Below, one piece after another: positions 7,864 through 16,765 of a stretch of 64,000 nt of DNA. Made by a program: the position numbers and the translations under genes. Position 1 is the first letter of the stretch. Every line of letters begins with the position of its first letter. Where the stretch lies: positions 86,411 through 150,410 of the forward strand of contig NZ_JAIXTC010000026.1 of NCBI RefSeq assembly GCF_027484365.1, written 5' to 3'. The stretch is from Brevundimonas sp. Its GTDB lineage: Bacteria > Pseudomonadota > Alphaproteobacteria > Caulobacterales > Caulobacteraceae. Under the pieces are notes generated by a model, which worked only from the letters and a program-made list of their open reading frames with translations, made no database searches and had not been told where the DNA came from.

Positions 7864-7917
7864 GGCTGAAGGGTCGCTAACGCTCGCGACGCGGTCGCTC
7901 GCTGCTTGAGCGACGGG

Positions 7918-8640
7918 CTAGCGCCGCGCCCAGAGCAGGAACTCGATATTGCCGTCGCCCCCGGTGATGGGGCTTTCGGTCGTGGCCTGCACCTGCCAGC
8001 CGACGGTCGTCAGCCAGTCCGAGACCCGGCGGACCGCGTCCTGCTGAACCTCGGGATCCTTGACCACGCCCTTCTTGCCGACATCCTTCGGTCCATCGCC
8101 CTCGAACTGCGGTTTGACCAGGGCGATAAGGTCGGCGTCCTCCGCCGCAAGGTCCAGCGCGGCAGGCAAGACCTTGGCCAGACCGATGAAGCTGGCGTCG
8201 CAGACGACCAGACCCGGCGTTTCCGGGATCAACGCCCGGTCGAGCGTCCTCGCATCGGTCTTCTCGAGGTTCACGACGCGGGCATCGACCGAGACCTTCG
8301 GATGCAACTGCCCCTGGCCGACGTCGACCGCGAAGACCCTGGCCGCGCCACGCGCCAGACAGACCTCGGTGAAGCCGCCCGTCGAGGCGCCGATATCGAG
8401 CACGACGCGGCCCTGGACCGTCACAGGCCAGAGGGCCAGGGCGTGATCCAGCTTCAGCGCAGCGCGCCCGACGAAGCCATGAGCCTCCACCAGCGTCAGG
8501 ACGGCATCCTCCGCCACATTTTGTGAGGCGGCGCGCGCCGGCCGCCCGTCGATCGTGACGCCCCCCGCCTCGATGGCCGCCCGTGCCCGGGCGCGGCTCT
8601 CGACCAGACCCCTGGCCACCAGAAGAACATCAAGACGCAT
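7918..8640 (-). CDS. tlyA: TlyA-type S4/FtsJ RNA 2'-O-methyltransferase
   Basis: The product has 240 residues. An S4 RNA-binding domain (residues 1-60, MRLDVLLVARGL...) is joined to an FtsJ-like methylase domain with DIGASTGGFTEV as the SAM loop and a K-D-K-E type tetrad in VFAVDVG and ALVKPQFE. TlyA enzymes 2'-O-methylate cytidines of 16S and/or 23S rRNA. Older annotations call them hemolysin A. The start ATG overlaps the stop of the upstream LysR gene (ATGA), so translation is coupled. Confidence 0.92.
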   Translation of the reverse strand: MRLDVLLVARGLVESRARARAAIEAGGVTIDGRPARAASQNVAEDAVLTLVEAHGFVGRAALKLDHALALWPVTVQGRVVLDIGASTGGFTEVCLARGAARVFAVDVGQGQLHPKVSVDARVVNLEKTDARTLDRALIPETPGLVVCDASFIGLAKVLPAALDLAAEDADLIALVKPQFEGDGPKDVGKKGVVKDPEVQQDAVRRVSDWLTTVGWQVQATTESPITGGDGNIEFLLWARR

Positions 8641-9530
8641 CAGCGGTCATCCAGGGTCAGGCGCGGGGCCAGGTGGTCTAGAAACACCCGCGCCTTGCGG
8701 GGGAGTTCGCGATGGGTCCAGAGCGCCGTCAGATCCAGCGCCGGACCGGTCCAGCCGGGTGCAACCCGGACCAGCCGTCCGTTGACCACATCGGTCCGGA
8801 CGGCGAATGACGGCATCATGGCGATCCCCGCCCCTGCCACAGCCAGCTCATGGACCACGGCGCCTGCAGCGGATGTCACGGGGCCGGACACCTCGAATGC
8901 GGTCACGCCTCCGGGCCCCGTCAGGGTCCAGCGCGACCCGGCCGTGGTTCCGGAGAAGACGATGGCCCGCCCCGCCAGCTGGTCCTCCAGGGACGCCTCG
9001 GGCCTGAGCGACGCCGCCACGCCCGGCGAGGCCACCAGCCACCGTTCATACGATCCCAGCCTTCGCCCCGTCATTCCGCTGTCGACCAGGGATCCGAGGC
9101 GCAGGATCAGATCCACGCCTTCGGCCACGGCGTCGATTCGCGCATCAGTCGCGGCCAGGTCCAGCCGGACCCGCGGCCAGGCTTCCAGAAACCCGGACAC
9201 ATGCGGGGCGACCTCCGCTGTGGCGAAGACGACCGAGGTCGAGACCCGCAACCGGCCCACGGGCTCCCGGTCGGCGCCGGCCGCCGCCTCCAGCAGGGCG
9301 ACATCCTCGGCCAGCAGGCGCTGGGCCTGGTCATAGACTCGCTGGCCCGCCTCGGTGACCGAAAGCCGCCGTGTAGTCCGCAGCAGCAGCCGCGCGCCCA
9401 GATCGGTTTCCAGCGCGGCGATGGCCCGGCTGGTCGCGGGCTGGGACAGGCCGGCGTCGCGTCCGGCGCGCGAAAAGCTGCCGGTCTCGACCGCGCGGAC
9501 GAACAGGCGAAGGGCGGACAGGCGATCCAT
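8640..9530 (-). CDS. LysR-family transcriptional regulator
   Basis: The product has 296 residues from the ATG at 9530, which gives the standard N-terminus MDRLSALRLFVRAVETGSFS. Longer in-frame starts exist (9545 and beyond), but they add sequence not seen in the family. The winged helix-turn-helix covers residues 1-60 (AGLSQPATSRAIAALE). The rest is a two-lobed effector-binding domain. It is divergent from the AhpD-like gene, with a dyad between them, so it probably controls that gene and itself. It overlaps tlyA by 1 nt. Confidence 0.9.
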   Translation of the reverse strand: MDRLSALRLFVRAVETGSFSRAGRDAGLSQPATSRAIAALETDLGARLLLRTTRRLSVTEAGQRVYDQAQRLLAEDVALLEAAAGADREPVGRLRVSTSVVFATAEVAPHVSGFLEAWPRVRLDLAATDARIDAVAEGVDLILRLGSLVDSGMTGRRLGSYERWLVASPGVAASLRPEASLEDQLAGRAIVFSGTTAGSRWTLTGPGGVTAFEVSGPVTSAAGAVVHELAVAGAGIAMMPSFAVRTDVVNGRLVRVAPGWTGPALDLTALWTHRELPRKARVFLDHLAPRLTLDDR

Positions 9531-9543
9531 CCCGCCTGTTTTC

Positions 9544-9558
9544 ATGCGCTGGACGCAT
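9544..9558. promoter_or_regulatory. LysR-box-like dyad in divergent intergenic region
   Basis: ATGCG-N5-CGCAT forms a 15-bp dyad with an internal T-N11-A, the shape of LysR-type operators. It sits 14 bases ahead of the LysR start at 9530 and about 100 bases ahead of the AhpD-like gene. Confidence 0.45.
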
Positions 9559-9657
9559 AAGTCAAAGACGATCTCCGCGGCTACTGGCAGGGACAGCGCC
9601 GGCGCATCTTTCTCTCCGACGACGCACCCCGCGTCTGCCAGATCAAGGAGACCGACC

Positions 9658-10218
9658 ATGACCCAGTTCCCTGTCCACACCCTCGAATCCGCCCCCGAGG
9701 GCTCGCGCCCGTTCATCGCCGGCGCCAAGGCCGCCTTCGGCCTCGTGCCCAACCTCGTCGGCGAGTTCGCCGAGAGCCCGGCCGTGATCGAAGGCTATCT
9801 CGCCCTCGCCGGCGCCTATCAGAAGTCTGACCTGACGCCGCTGGAGCGCGAGGTCGTGCTGATCGCCGCCTCGGTCGAGAACGCCTGCCACTACTGCGTC
9901 GCCGCCCACACGACGGTCACCCAGGGCCAGCATCTGGACCAGACCGTGATCAACGCCGTCCGCAACGGCGGTCCGGTCGCCGATGCGAAGCTGGAAGCCC
10001 TGCGCGATTTCGCCACCCGCGTGGTGCGCGAGCGCGGCTGGGTCTCCGACGCTGACGTCAATCGCCTGATCGCGGCCGGTTACAGCGCCGGCAACGTCCT
10101 GGAAGTGGTGCTGGGCGTCGGCCTGAAGACCATCTCCAACTACGTCAACCACATCGCCGAAACGCCCGTGGACGCTGCCTTCCAGGCGAACGCCTTCGCC
10201 CCGAAGAAGGCCGCCTGA
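9658..10218 (+). CDS. Carboxymuconolactone decarboxylase/AhpD-like protein
   Basis: The product has 186 residues from the ATG at 9658, with an AAGGAG ribosome site 7 nt before it. It has the AhpD-type redox signature with Cys77, Cys80 and His84 in ENACHYCVAAH, within an all-helical CMD domain. Such proteins reduce peroxides or reductase partners through the CxxC pair. The divergent LysR gene suggests regulation by an oxidant or an aromatic ligand (inference). A 43-codon ORF follows. Confidence 0.9.
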   Translation: MTQFPVHTLESAPEGSRPFIAGAKAAFGLVPNLVGEFAESPAVIEGYLALAGAYQKSDLTPLEREVVLIAASVENACHYCVAAHTTVTQGQHLDQTVINAVRNGGPVADAKLEALRDFATRVVRERGWVSDADVNRLIAAGYSAGNVLEVVLGVGLKTISNYVNHIAETPVDAAFQANAFAPKKAA

Positions 10219-10289
10219 CACCCGTCATCCCGCAATCCAGAGCCGGCGTCGGTCGAATTCCGACCGACGCCGCAGCCGGAGATCAAGCC

Positions 10290-10421
10290 ATGCGCTTCCT
10301 GAACGCCGCCTTCGCCCTGACCCTCCTGGGCGCCCTCGTCCTGATCCTGCACGCCACCAGTCACGACACGCTGATCGCGGCCAGGTCGGTCAGCCCGAAC
10401 ATGCCGGCCATGATCGGCTAG
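10290..10421 (+). CDS. Small hydrophobic protein, 43 residues
   Basis: The frame starts ATG at 10290, ends TAG at 10421, and encodes 43 residues with a hydrophobic N-terminal helix ([20 protein letters not shown]) and a short polar tail. A purine-rich CCGGAGATCAAG precedes it. Its stop codon shares CTAG with the valS stop, an arrangement seen at other convergent pairs in this window, which supports its being real. It may be a signal peptide or a single-pass membrane peptide. The function is unknown. Confidence 0.45.
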   Translation: MRFLNAAFALTLLGALVLILHATSHDTLIAARSVSPNMPAMIG

Positions 10422-13195
10422 AGGCTCTCCAGCCGGGCCAGGGCCACTTCCAGCCGCGCCTTGCCCGCCTCGGCCTCGGCCAGTTTGGCCCGCTGCTCGT
10501 CGATCACGGCCGGGGCCGCGCGCTCGACGAAGTTCGGGTTGCCCAGCTTCTTCATCACATGGCCGACGTCGCTCTCGAAGGCTGCGATCTCCTTCGTCAG
10601 GCGGACCCGTTCAGCCGCCAGGTCGATGATCCCGGCCAGCGACAGGGCCGCCGCCGATCCGCCGGACACGAAGGTCACGGCCCCGGCCGGCGCCGAATCC
10701 GCCGAGGCGACCTCGGACACCCGGGCGAGCGTCAGGATCAGGTCGCGGTGCCGCATCGCCCGGTCCGAGGTCGCCGCATCCGGTGCAACGAAGGTCAGAG
10801 GCGGCTTGGCGCCCGGCTGCACGTTCATCTCGGCGCGCAGACCGCGCACCTCTCCGACCAGATCGACCAACCAGCCGATCTCGGCCTCGGCCTCCGCGTC
10901 AATGAAGGCGTCCGGCAACACAGGCCAGGCGGCGCCGATCAGGGTCGGCTCGTTGCGCGGCGCGCCCTCCGTGCCGAGCTCGGCCCACAGCTCCTCGGTG
11001 ATGAAGGGCATGACCGGATGCAGCAGCTTCAGGGTCTGGTCCAGCGTCCAGGCCGTCATGGCCCGCGTCTCGGCCTTGGCCGCCTCGTCCGAGCCCTGGA
11101 ACACCGGCTTGGCCAGCTCCAGATACCAGTCGCAGAAGACGTTCCAGACGAACCTGTAGAGCGCCGACGCGGCGTCATCGAACCGCCCCCCCTCGATGGC
11201 CTCCGACACCGCGCGCTCGGTCTTGGTCAGCTCGCCGCGAACCCAGCGGTTGACGGTCTGTTCGACGGCGGCCGGATCGAAGCCCTCGACCCGCGCACAT
11301 TCGTTCATCTGGCTGAACCGGGCCGCGTTCCACAGCTTGGTGCCGAAGTTGCGATAGCCCTCGATCCGCTGCTTCGACAGCTTGATGTCGCGCGTGCCCG
11401 ACAGGATGGCCATGGTGAAGCGCAGGGGATCGGCCCCCAGCTCGTCGATGATCACCAGGGGGTCGATCACGTTCCCCTTGGACTTGCTCATCTTCTGGCC
11501 CTTCTCGTCGCGTACGAGGCCATTGATGATGACGCGTTTGAACGGGACCTCGTCCATGAAGTGCAGGCCCATCATCATCATCCGGGCGACCCAGAAGAAG
11601 ATGATGTCCGCCGCCGTGACGAGGTCCGAGGTCGGATAGAACCGCTCCAGATCCTCCGTCTTCTCCGGCCAGCCCATGGTCGAGAAGGGCCACAAAGCCG
11701 AGGAGAACCAGGTGTCGAGAACATCCTCGTCCTGGGTCAGGGCCTTGCCGCCCGCCTGTTCGACGGCTTCCGCCTCGGTCTCGGCGACATAGATGTTTCC
11801 GTCGGCGTCATACCAGGCCGGGATGCGGTGACCCCACCAGAGCTGGCGGCTGATGCACCAGGGCTCGATGTTGCGCAGCCATTCGAAATAGATCTTCTCG
11901 TACGACTTCGGCTCGAACACCGTGTCGCCCTGCTCCACCGCCCTCAGGGCCGGCTGGGCCAGGGTGTGGGCGTCGACGTACCACTGGTCCGTCAGCCACG
12001 GTTCGATGACGACGCCGGAGCGGTCGCCGTGCGGCACGACATGCCGGGTCTTCTCGATCTCCTTCAGCCAGCCCTCGGCCTCGGCGCGGGCGACGATGGC
12101 CTTGCGTGCGGCGAAGCGGTCGAGTCCCTGAAGGTCCACAGGGATACTGTCCACGACCTCAAGAACATCAAGGTCTTCCAGCGAGTTGCCGTCAGCATCG
12201 ACACCTTTGAAGGCCGCGCCGTGATCGAGGATGCGGCCGAACGCATCCATCACATTGATGGCGCGCAGGCCCGCCCGCTTCCCGACCTGGAAGTCGTTGA
12301 AGTCGTGCGCCGGGGTGATCTTCACCGCGCCGGAGCCCTTAGTCGGGTCGGCATAGTCGTCGGCGACGATGGGGATGCGGCGGCCGGTGATCGGCAAGAT
12401 CACCGACTGGCCGACGATAGAGGCATACCGTTCGTCGCCCGGATGCACCGCCACCCCGGTATCGCCCAGCATGGTCTCCGGCCTTGTCGTCGCCACGACG
12501 ATGAAGTCACGCGTCTCCCACTCCGTCGCCTTGCCGTCCTCATCGAAGGCGACGGGATGCTCGTAGGTGACGCCGTCCGCCAGCGGATAGGCGAAATGCC
12601 AGTAGGCACCCTCGACCTCGCGCTGCTCGACCTCCAGATCCGAGATGGCCGTCTGGAACTGCGGGTCCCAGTTCACCAGCCGCTTGTCGCGATAGATCAG
12701 CCCTTCCTGATGCAGCTTGACGAAGACCTTGCGGACGGCGGCGTTCAGTCCCTCGTCGAGGGTGAACCGCTCACGCGACCAGTCGCAGGAGGCGCCGAGG
12801 CGACGCAGCTGCTGGACAATGGTCCCGCCAGATTCTGCCTTCCACTCCCAGATCTTCTCGACGAAGGCCTCGCGGCCCATCTCGCGGCGTCCGACATTGC
12901 CCGCGGCCGCCAGCTGGCGCTCGACCACCATCTGCGTCGCGATCCCGGCGTGGTCCGTGCCCGGCAGCCACAGCACCGCCTTGCCCTGCATCCGGTGATA
13001 GCGGGCCAGGATGTCCTGCAGGGTGTTGTTTAGCGCATGGCCGATGTGCAGCGATCCCGTCACGTTCGGCGGCGGGATGACGATCGAATAGGCCTCGGCC
13101 GCGCCATCGGTCTTCGGCGCGAAGGCTCCCGAGGCCTCCCACTGGGCATAGAGGCGGGGTTCGGCGGCAGTGGGATCGAAGGTCTTGTCGAGCAT
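10418..13195 (-). CDS. valS: Valyl-tRNA synthetase
   Basis: This 925-residue class I synthetase has the HIGH signature at residues 50-53 ([11 protein letters not shown]), a CP1 editing domain, the KMSKSKGN loop, and a C-terminal coiled-coil arm ([18 protein letters not shown]...) typical of ValRS. It charges tRNA-Val and edits Thr. It lies downstream of popZ on the same strand, separated by a hairpin, an order also found in Caulobacter. Confidence 0.98.
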   Translation of the reverse strand: MLDKTFDPTAAEPRLYAQWEASGAFAPKTDGAAEAYSIVIPPPNVTGSLHIGHALNNTLQDILARYHRMQGKAVLWLPGTDHAGIATQMVVERQLAAAGNVGRREMGREAFVEKIWEWKAESGGTIVQQLRRLGASCDWSRERFTLDEGLNAAVRKVFVKLHQEGLIYRDKRLVNWDPQFQTAISDLEVEQREVEGAYWHFAYPLADGVTYEHPVAFDEDGKATEWETRDFIVVATTRPETMLGDTGVAVHPGDERYASIVGQSVILPITGRRIPIVADDYADPTKGSGAVKITPAHDFNDFQVGKRAGLRAINVMDAFGRILDHGAAFKGVDADGNSLEDLDVLEVVDSIPVDLQGLDRFAARKAIVARAEAEGWLKEIEKTRHVVPHGDRSGVVIEPWLTDQWYVDAHTLAQPALRAVEQGDTVFEPKSYEKIYFEWLRNIEPWCISRQLWWGHRIPAWYDADGNIYVAETEAEAVEQAGGKALTQDEDVLDTWFSSALWPFSTMGWPEKTEDLERFYPTSDLVTAADIIFFWVARMMMMGLHFMDEVPFKRVIINGLVRDEKGQKMSKSKGNVIDPLVIIDELGADPLRFTMAILSGTRDIKLSKQRIEGYRNFGTKLWNAARFSQMNECARVEGFDPAAVEQTVNRWVRGELTKTERAVSEAIEGGRFDDAASALYRFVWNVFCDWYLELAKPVFQGSDEAAKAETRAMTAWTLDQTLKLLHPVMPFITEELWAELGTEGAPRNEPTLIGAAWPVLPDAFIDAEAEAEIGWLVDLVGEVRGLRAEMNVQPGAKPPLTFVAPDAATSDRAMRHRDLILTLARVSEVASADSAPAGAVTFVSGGSAAALSLAGIIDLAAERVRLTKEIAAFESDVGHVMKKLGNPNFVERAAPAVIDEQRAKLAEAEAGKARLEVALARLESL

Positions 13196-13214
13196 TGGGA
13201 GGTCCGGAAATGCG

Positions 13215-13241
13215 AAGGGGCGGCCCGTGAGAGCCGCCCCT
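13215..13241 (-). terminator. Hairpin between popZ and valS
   Basis: The 9-bp stem (plus-strand 13216-13224 with 13233-13241) has an 8-nt loop. On the minus strand only two or three T follow, so it is a weak terminator or attenuator that would partly separate valS from popZ. Confidence 0.4.
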
Positions 13242-13271
13242 GCTGGTCATAGTCGCCGGTGGCGAGCGGGG

Positions 13272-13853
13272 CTAGCCCGCGCTGCGGGCGATGCGTTCGA
13301 CTTCCTTGCGTACCGCCGCCTCGACGATGCCGGGCAGGTTGGCGTCGAGCCAGTCTTTCAGCATCGGGCGCAGCAGGCTGCGGGCGAGGTCGTCGATCGT
13401 CGGGCCGACGCCGCCGGTCGGAACCGGCTCAGGCTGACGGAAGGCGGCTGACAGGCCCGCGAAGGCCGAGGCGGACGCCGCCGCCGCGCTGTCGCCGACC
13501 AGCGAGTCATAGGGCTCGGCCGGGGTGCTGGGGGCTGGACGCTCCGGCTCCGTGAAAGAGGTCGGGAAGGGCTCGGGTTCCGGGTCGGCCGGGGCCGTCA
13601 CGTCCAGGTCGCCGATGGTCTCTGCAGCCGGGGCCTCGTAACGATCGGTCAGGTCGAGGATCTCTTCCTCTTCTTCTTCCGGTTCCGGCTCAGGGACCGG
13701 GGGCGCCGCATCCATCACGACCGGCGCGGGTTCCGGCTCGGGCTCGGGCGCCGGCGTCGCTTCAGCCGCAGGGGCGTCGTCTTCAGAGATAATCCGGCGG
13801 ATGGACGCCAGGATCTCTTCCATCGTCGGTTCTTGGGCGGTGGTGTCGGTCAT
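13272..13853 (-). CDS. popZ: Cell pole-organizing protein PopZ
   Basis: The product has 193 residues in the PopZ (DUF2497) layout. A conserved N-terminal helix MEEILASIRRIISEDD binds client proteins. A long acidic, Pro-rich disordered linker (about 28-125, with Glu runs) follows, and then C-terminal helices including LARSLLRPMLKDWLDANLPGIVE, which drive oligomerisation. PopZ forms a polar matrix that anchors ParB-parS centromeres and recruits signalling proteins. Placement beside valS and a TolC gene matches Caulobacter. The linker is acidic, as needed for fluid condensates. Confidence 0.95.
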   Translation of the reverse strand: MTDTTAQEPTMEEILASIRRIISEDDAPAAEATPAPEPEPEPAPVVMDAAPPVPEPEPEEEEEEILDLTDRYEAPAAETIGDLDVTAPADPEPEPFPTSFTEPERPAPSTPAEPYDSLVGDSAAAASASAFAGLSAAFRQPEPVPTGGVGPTIDDLARSLLRPMLKDWLDANLPGIVEAAVRKEVERIARSAG

Positions 13854-14012
13854 ATTCGGGCCTTCGAAGAACCTGCGCCGGCCGCCTTGGGCCCACGCGT
13901 GACGAACGAGTTATATCGGAGCCTGCGCTCAGCCCTGCCCCAAATCATTTCGTCGCACCAACGCCCTTTGGAATCAACGGGCGTTTTCGCCTGATTGGTT
14001 AATCCGCCGACG

Positions 14013-15542
14013 TCAGTTTGAGTTCGGCGCGGTCCGAACGATCTCACCGTCAAGCTGGGTGTCGATCGGCGCATTCTCCGTCTCGTTGGCCGGCGTGATC
14101 GCCGGCGCGGCGATGCGATCGAGCGTCTCGACCAGACCATCCCACGGCACGGCGCCGCGCAGCCGGACGCGTCCGGCGTTCACGGCCGGATCATAGATCT
14201 CGATCGCGGGATTCAGGTCCTCGCCGCTCAGCCGACCCATGGAAGTCAGCAGCGACGCCTGGGCGACGTAGAGATTGCGCTTGGCCACGGCCAGGTTGAT
14301 CTCGGCGTTGCGCAGCTCCAGCTCGCCGTTCAGTACGTCGAGGGTGGTGCGCAGACCGACCTGCTGCTCCTGACGGACCCCCTCGGCAGCCACGCGTGCG
14401 GCGCTGACGCCCGCGACGCCCGCTTCCAGCTGCGAACGGTTCGAGACGACCTGGGCATAGGCGCTCGAGACGCCCTGCAGGACGGACCGCTTCTGGCGAT
14501 CGATCTCGATCTTGGCGGCGTTGGCCTGTTCCAGGGCCTGGGCGACGCGGGAGCTGTTCAGACCGCCGGTGAAGAGCGGCACCGACAGGCTGACGCCGGC
14601 CTGGAAGGTGTTGGTCCGGTCCGACAGATCGAAGCCGTTGACGGGCGTCGAACCGCCATAGGAACTCGAAAGACCCACGGAAGGTAGATAGGCCGAACGG
14701 GCCTGGGCGTGACGGGCCTCGGCTTCCTGCAGCTGGTACTCGGCCGCCAGCAGGTTGGGGTTCTCGGCAAGCCCGATGTCGAGGGCGGCGTCGAAATCGG
14801 TCGGCACACCCGGCAGGGGCGGCGGCGCTTCCAGATTGGTCGGGGCCTGGCCGACGACCGCGGCATAGGAGGCGCGCGAAACGGACAGCTGGGCCTGGGC
14901 GCCGGCGAGGTCGGCTTCGGACTGGGCCAGACGGGCCTCCGACTGGGACACGTCGGTGCGGGTGATCTCCCCAACCTCGAAGCGCGCGTTCGATTCGTCG
15001 AGCTGGCGACGCAGAACGGCAAGGTTGGCTTCGCGGATGCGCAGGATTTCGACGTCGCGCTGCACGTCGACATAGGCCTGGATCACAGCGCCCAGGACCT
15101 GCTGCTCGATGCTGCGCAGGGATTCGCGGCCGCTCAGAACCGACGCCTCTGCGGCGTCGATGCCGCGCGCGATCCGACCACCCGAATAGAGGGTCTGGTC
15201 CACGCCGATGCTGGCGCCGATCGAATCGGTTTCGCTCGTGCTGCGCGAGGCGGGAATGTCGTCGACGCCGTCGCCATTGAGGTCGATCCCGGCGACAGGC
15301 TGGTCGCGGTGGGTATAGCTGGCCGAGCCGCTGACGGACAGCGTCGGGCGCAGGCCGGCGCGGGCCTGGGGCACCGCTTCGTCCAGAGCACGCTGCTGGG
15401 CGCGCTGACCCTGAAGGGTCGGATTGGTGCGGTAGGCCAGGGCAATGGCCTCCTGCAGGGTTTCGGCCCACGCAGGCGCGGCCAGACCCGCGGTAACGGC
15501 GATCAGGGCGACGGAGGCGAGTGCGCGCGAGCGTTTGAACAT
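14013..15542 (-). CDS. tolC: TolC-family outer-membrane channel protein
   Basis: The product has 509 residues: a signal peptide ending near PAWAE (about 26), then two tandem outer-membrane-efflux repeats rich in coiled-coil heptads (AKIEIDRQKRSVLQGV, NLYVAQASLLTSMG). It begins with the family block TLQEAIALAYRTNPTLQGQRA. It would form the trimeric exit duct for type I secretion or RND efflux. In Caulobacter the homologue at this locus (RsaF-type) serves S-layer export. No exporter partner is adjacent here, so its substrate is unknown. Confidence 0.92.
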   Translation of the reverse strand: MFKRSRALASVALIAVTAGLAAPAWAETLQEAIALAYRTNPTLQGQRAQQRALDEAVPQARAGLRPTLSVSGSASYTHRDQPVAGIDLNGDGVDDIPASRSTSETDSIGASIGVDQTLYSGGRIARGIDAAEASVLSGRESLRSIEQQVLGAVIQAYVDVQRDVEILRIREANLAVLRRQLDESNARFEVGEITRTDVSQSEARLAQSEADLAGAQAQLSVSRASYAAVVGQAPTNLEAPPPLPGVPTDFDAALDIGLAENPNLLAAEYQLQEAEARHAQARSAYLPSVGLSSSYGGSTPVNGFDLSDRTNTFQAGVSLSVPLFTGGLNSSRVAQALEQANAAKIEIDRQKRSVLQGVSSAYAQVVSNRSQLEAGVAGVSAARVAAEGVRQEQQVGLRTTLDVLNGELELRNAEINLAVAKRNLYVAQASLLTSMGRLSGEDLNPAIEIYDPAVNAGRVRLRGAVPWDGLVETLDRIAAPAITPANETENAPIDTQLDGEIVRTAPNSN

Positions 15543-15672
15543 GACAGTATCCCGATGGGCGTCGTGGACGGCGCCGAAATCTCTTCGCAGGCCTAGTGCG
15601 TGACCGACTACAGCTACGCCAGTTAAGTTTTTTTCACGCGACCGCCAGCCGATTGCATCGAAACCGCGGCAA

Positions 15673-16302
15673 TCAGAGGGCGAATGCGGGCGCCGGTGTC
15701 ATTTCGGCCAGCACCGGCGGGGCCGCGTCGAAAAGTTCGCGGCGCGACACGCCCTCGCGACCCTTCACATAGAGGACCGCCCGCCCGTTCGGGCCAGGAC
15801 GCTCGACCACCGCCAGACGGCCGCCAACACGCAGCGCCGCCAGCCACGCCGTCGGCCGAACGGCGACCGCGCCTTCGGAGACGATGATGTCCCAGTCCTG
15901 CCCGGCAGGTTGCGACAGGGGCGCGACGGCGGAGGCGACGCCGGCCTCGGCAAGAGCCGGTCCGACCACGTCGAGCACGGACGCCTCGGATTCCTGGGCC
16001 GTCACGGAGAGCTTCATCGCGGCCAGGACGGCGGCCGCATAGGGGCCGGCGATCGCCAGGGCGGTCTCGCCCTCACGGGCATCCAGCGCCTGAATCAGCT
16101 TTGAGACTTCGCGGGCCTGCATCAGCCGGCGACCCGCCGCGATCTCGACCTCGACCTCGCCATAGGCGGCGAAGGCCTGGTCCGGGGCGCAATAGCGTTC
16201 GCGCGGCACGGTCATCAGGGCGGCCTGGAGCGTGCGGTCGGTGACGTCATTCACCCGGACCTGGGAGTCCACCATGACTTTGCGAGCGGCGGCGTAATCC
16301 AT
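15673..16302 (-). CDS. Pcm-like protein with degenerate SAM-binding loop
   Basis: The product has 209 residues and aligns in layout with protein-L-isoaspartate O-methyltransferases: the N-terminal block MVDSQVRVNDVTD...VPRERYCAPDQAFAAY and a C-terminal RLAVVER segment. Where the enzyme needs a Gly-rich SAM motif (like EIGTGSGY), this protein reads ALAIAGPYAAAVLAA, so methylation is doubtful. It may have become a structural or regulatory protein. It sits 130 bp upstream of tolC. GAATC (GANTC) sites occur at 16311 and 16319, just before its start. Confidence 0.8.
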   Translation of the reverse strand: MDYAAARKVMVDSQVRVNDVTDRTLQAALMTVPRERYCAPDQAFAAYGEVEVEIAAGRRLMQAREVSKLIQALDAREGETALAIAGPYAAAVLAAMKLSVTAQESEASVLDVVGPALAEAGVASAVAPLSQPAGQDWDIIVSEGAVAVRPTAWLAALRVGGRLAVVERPGPNGRAVLYVKGREGVSRRELFDAAPPVLAEMTPAPAFAL

Positions 16303-16457
16303 GTGACGCGGAATCCCTGAATCGAAAGCGACCGGCCGGGCCGGAAATCTGCCGCGCTTATAGGTCCGTGCGTGTCCTGCGACAATCGCGTTGCAGCCAC
16401 GGACCCGATCTGATAGCGAACGCCCCTCGCGATCTGGGGGCTTTTACAAACCCCTAT

Positions 16458-16531
16458 GGCCTGATGGCGGAGTGGTGACGCAGAGGACTGCAAATCCTTG
16501 CACCCGGGTTCGATTCCCGGTCAGGCCTCCA
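16458..16531 (+). tRNA. tRNA-Cys (GCA)
   Basis: This is a complete cloverleaf with the acceptor stem GGCCTGA (16458-16464) paired to TCAGGCC (16521-16527). The anticodon loop CTGCAAA has GCA at 16490-16492, the T-arm is CCGGGTTCGATTCCCGG, and the 3' CCA is encoded. Confidence 0.97.
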
Positions 16532-16561
16532 TCGCGATCTCATCGAGATCGATGATGAAAA

Positions 16562-16678
16562 TCAGATCGGCGCGGTCATCCAGCCGATCGCGCCGGCGCC
16601 GCCGACAGCCGCCGCCACGACACCGATCGCGACCGCGATCCGCACATTGCGGCTCATGAACCCCAGAATAGCAGCCAT
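16562..16678 (-). CDS. Small membrane protein, 38 residues
   Basis: This 38-codon frame has a very good ribosome site (GGGGAGG, 5 nt before the ATG). The peptide starts MAAILGFMSRNVRIAV, runs into a Gly/Ala/Val-rich membrane helix (about residues 12-31) and ends in GWMTAPI. One short basic patch before the helix predicts an inner-membrane, N-in topology. It lies alone between tRNA-Cys and the TrmH-type gene. I do not recognise the family. The Shine-Dalgarno strength and clean helix argue that it is real. Confidence 0.55.
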   Translation of the reverse strand: MAAILGFMSRNVRIAVAIGVVAAAVGGAGAIGWMTAPI

Positions 16679-16765
16679 GTCGTCCTCCCCGGACGTCCAT
16701 AGCGACACGGAAAGCGACGTTCATCAAGGTGTATGAAGCGTTAACACGCTGAAATCACGCCGCTG

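Noticed and set aside
10559..13033. 824-codon plus-strand frame antisense to valS
   Set aside because: valS has all synthetase motifs; the antisense frame lacks any domain.
13966..13990. Hairpin with T-run between popZ and tolC
   Set aside because: The T-run lies on the plus strand while both neighbours are on the minus strand, so it cannot terminate tolC.
14191..15471. Second minus-strand frame of 426 codons overlapping tolC
   Set aside because: Arg/Pro-rich shadow; tolC has the signal peptide and both OEP repeats.
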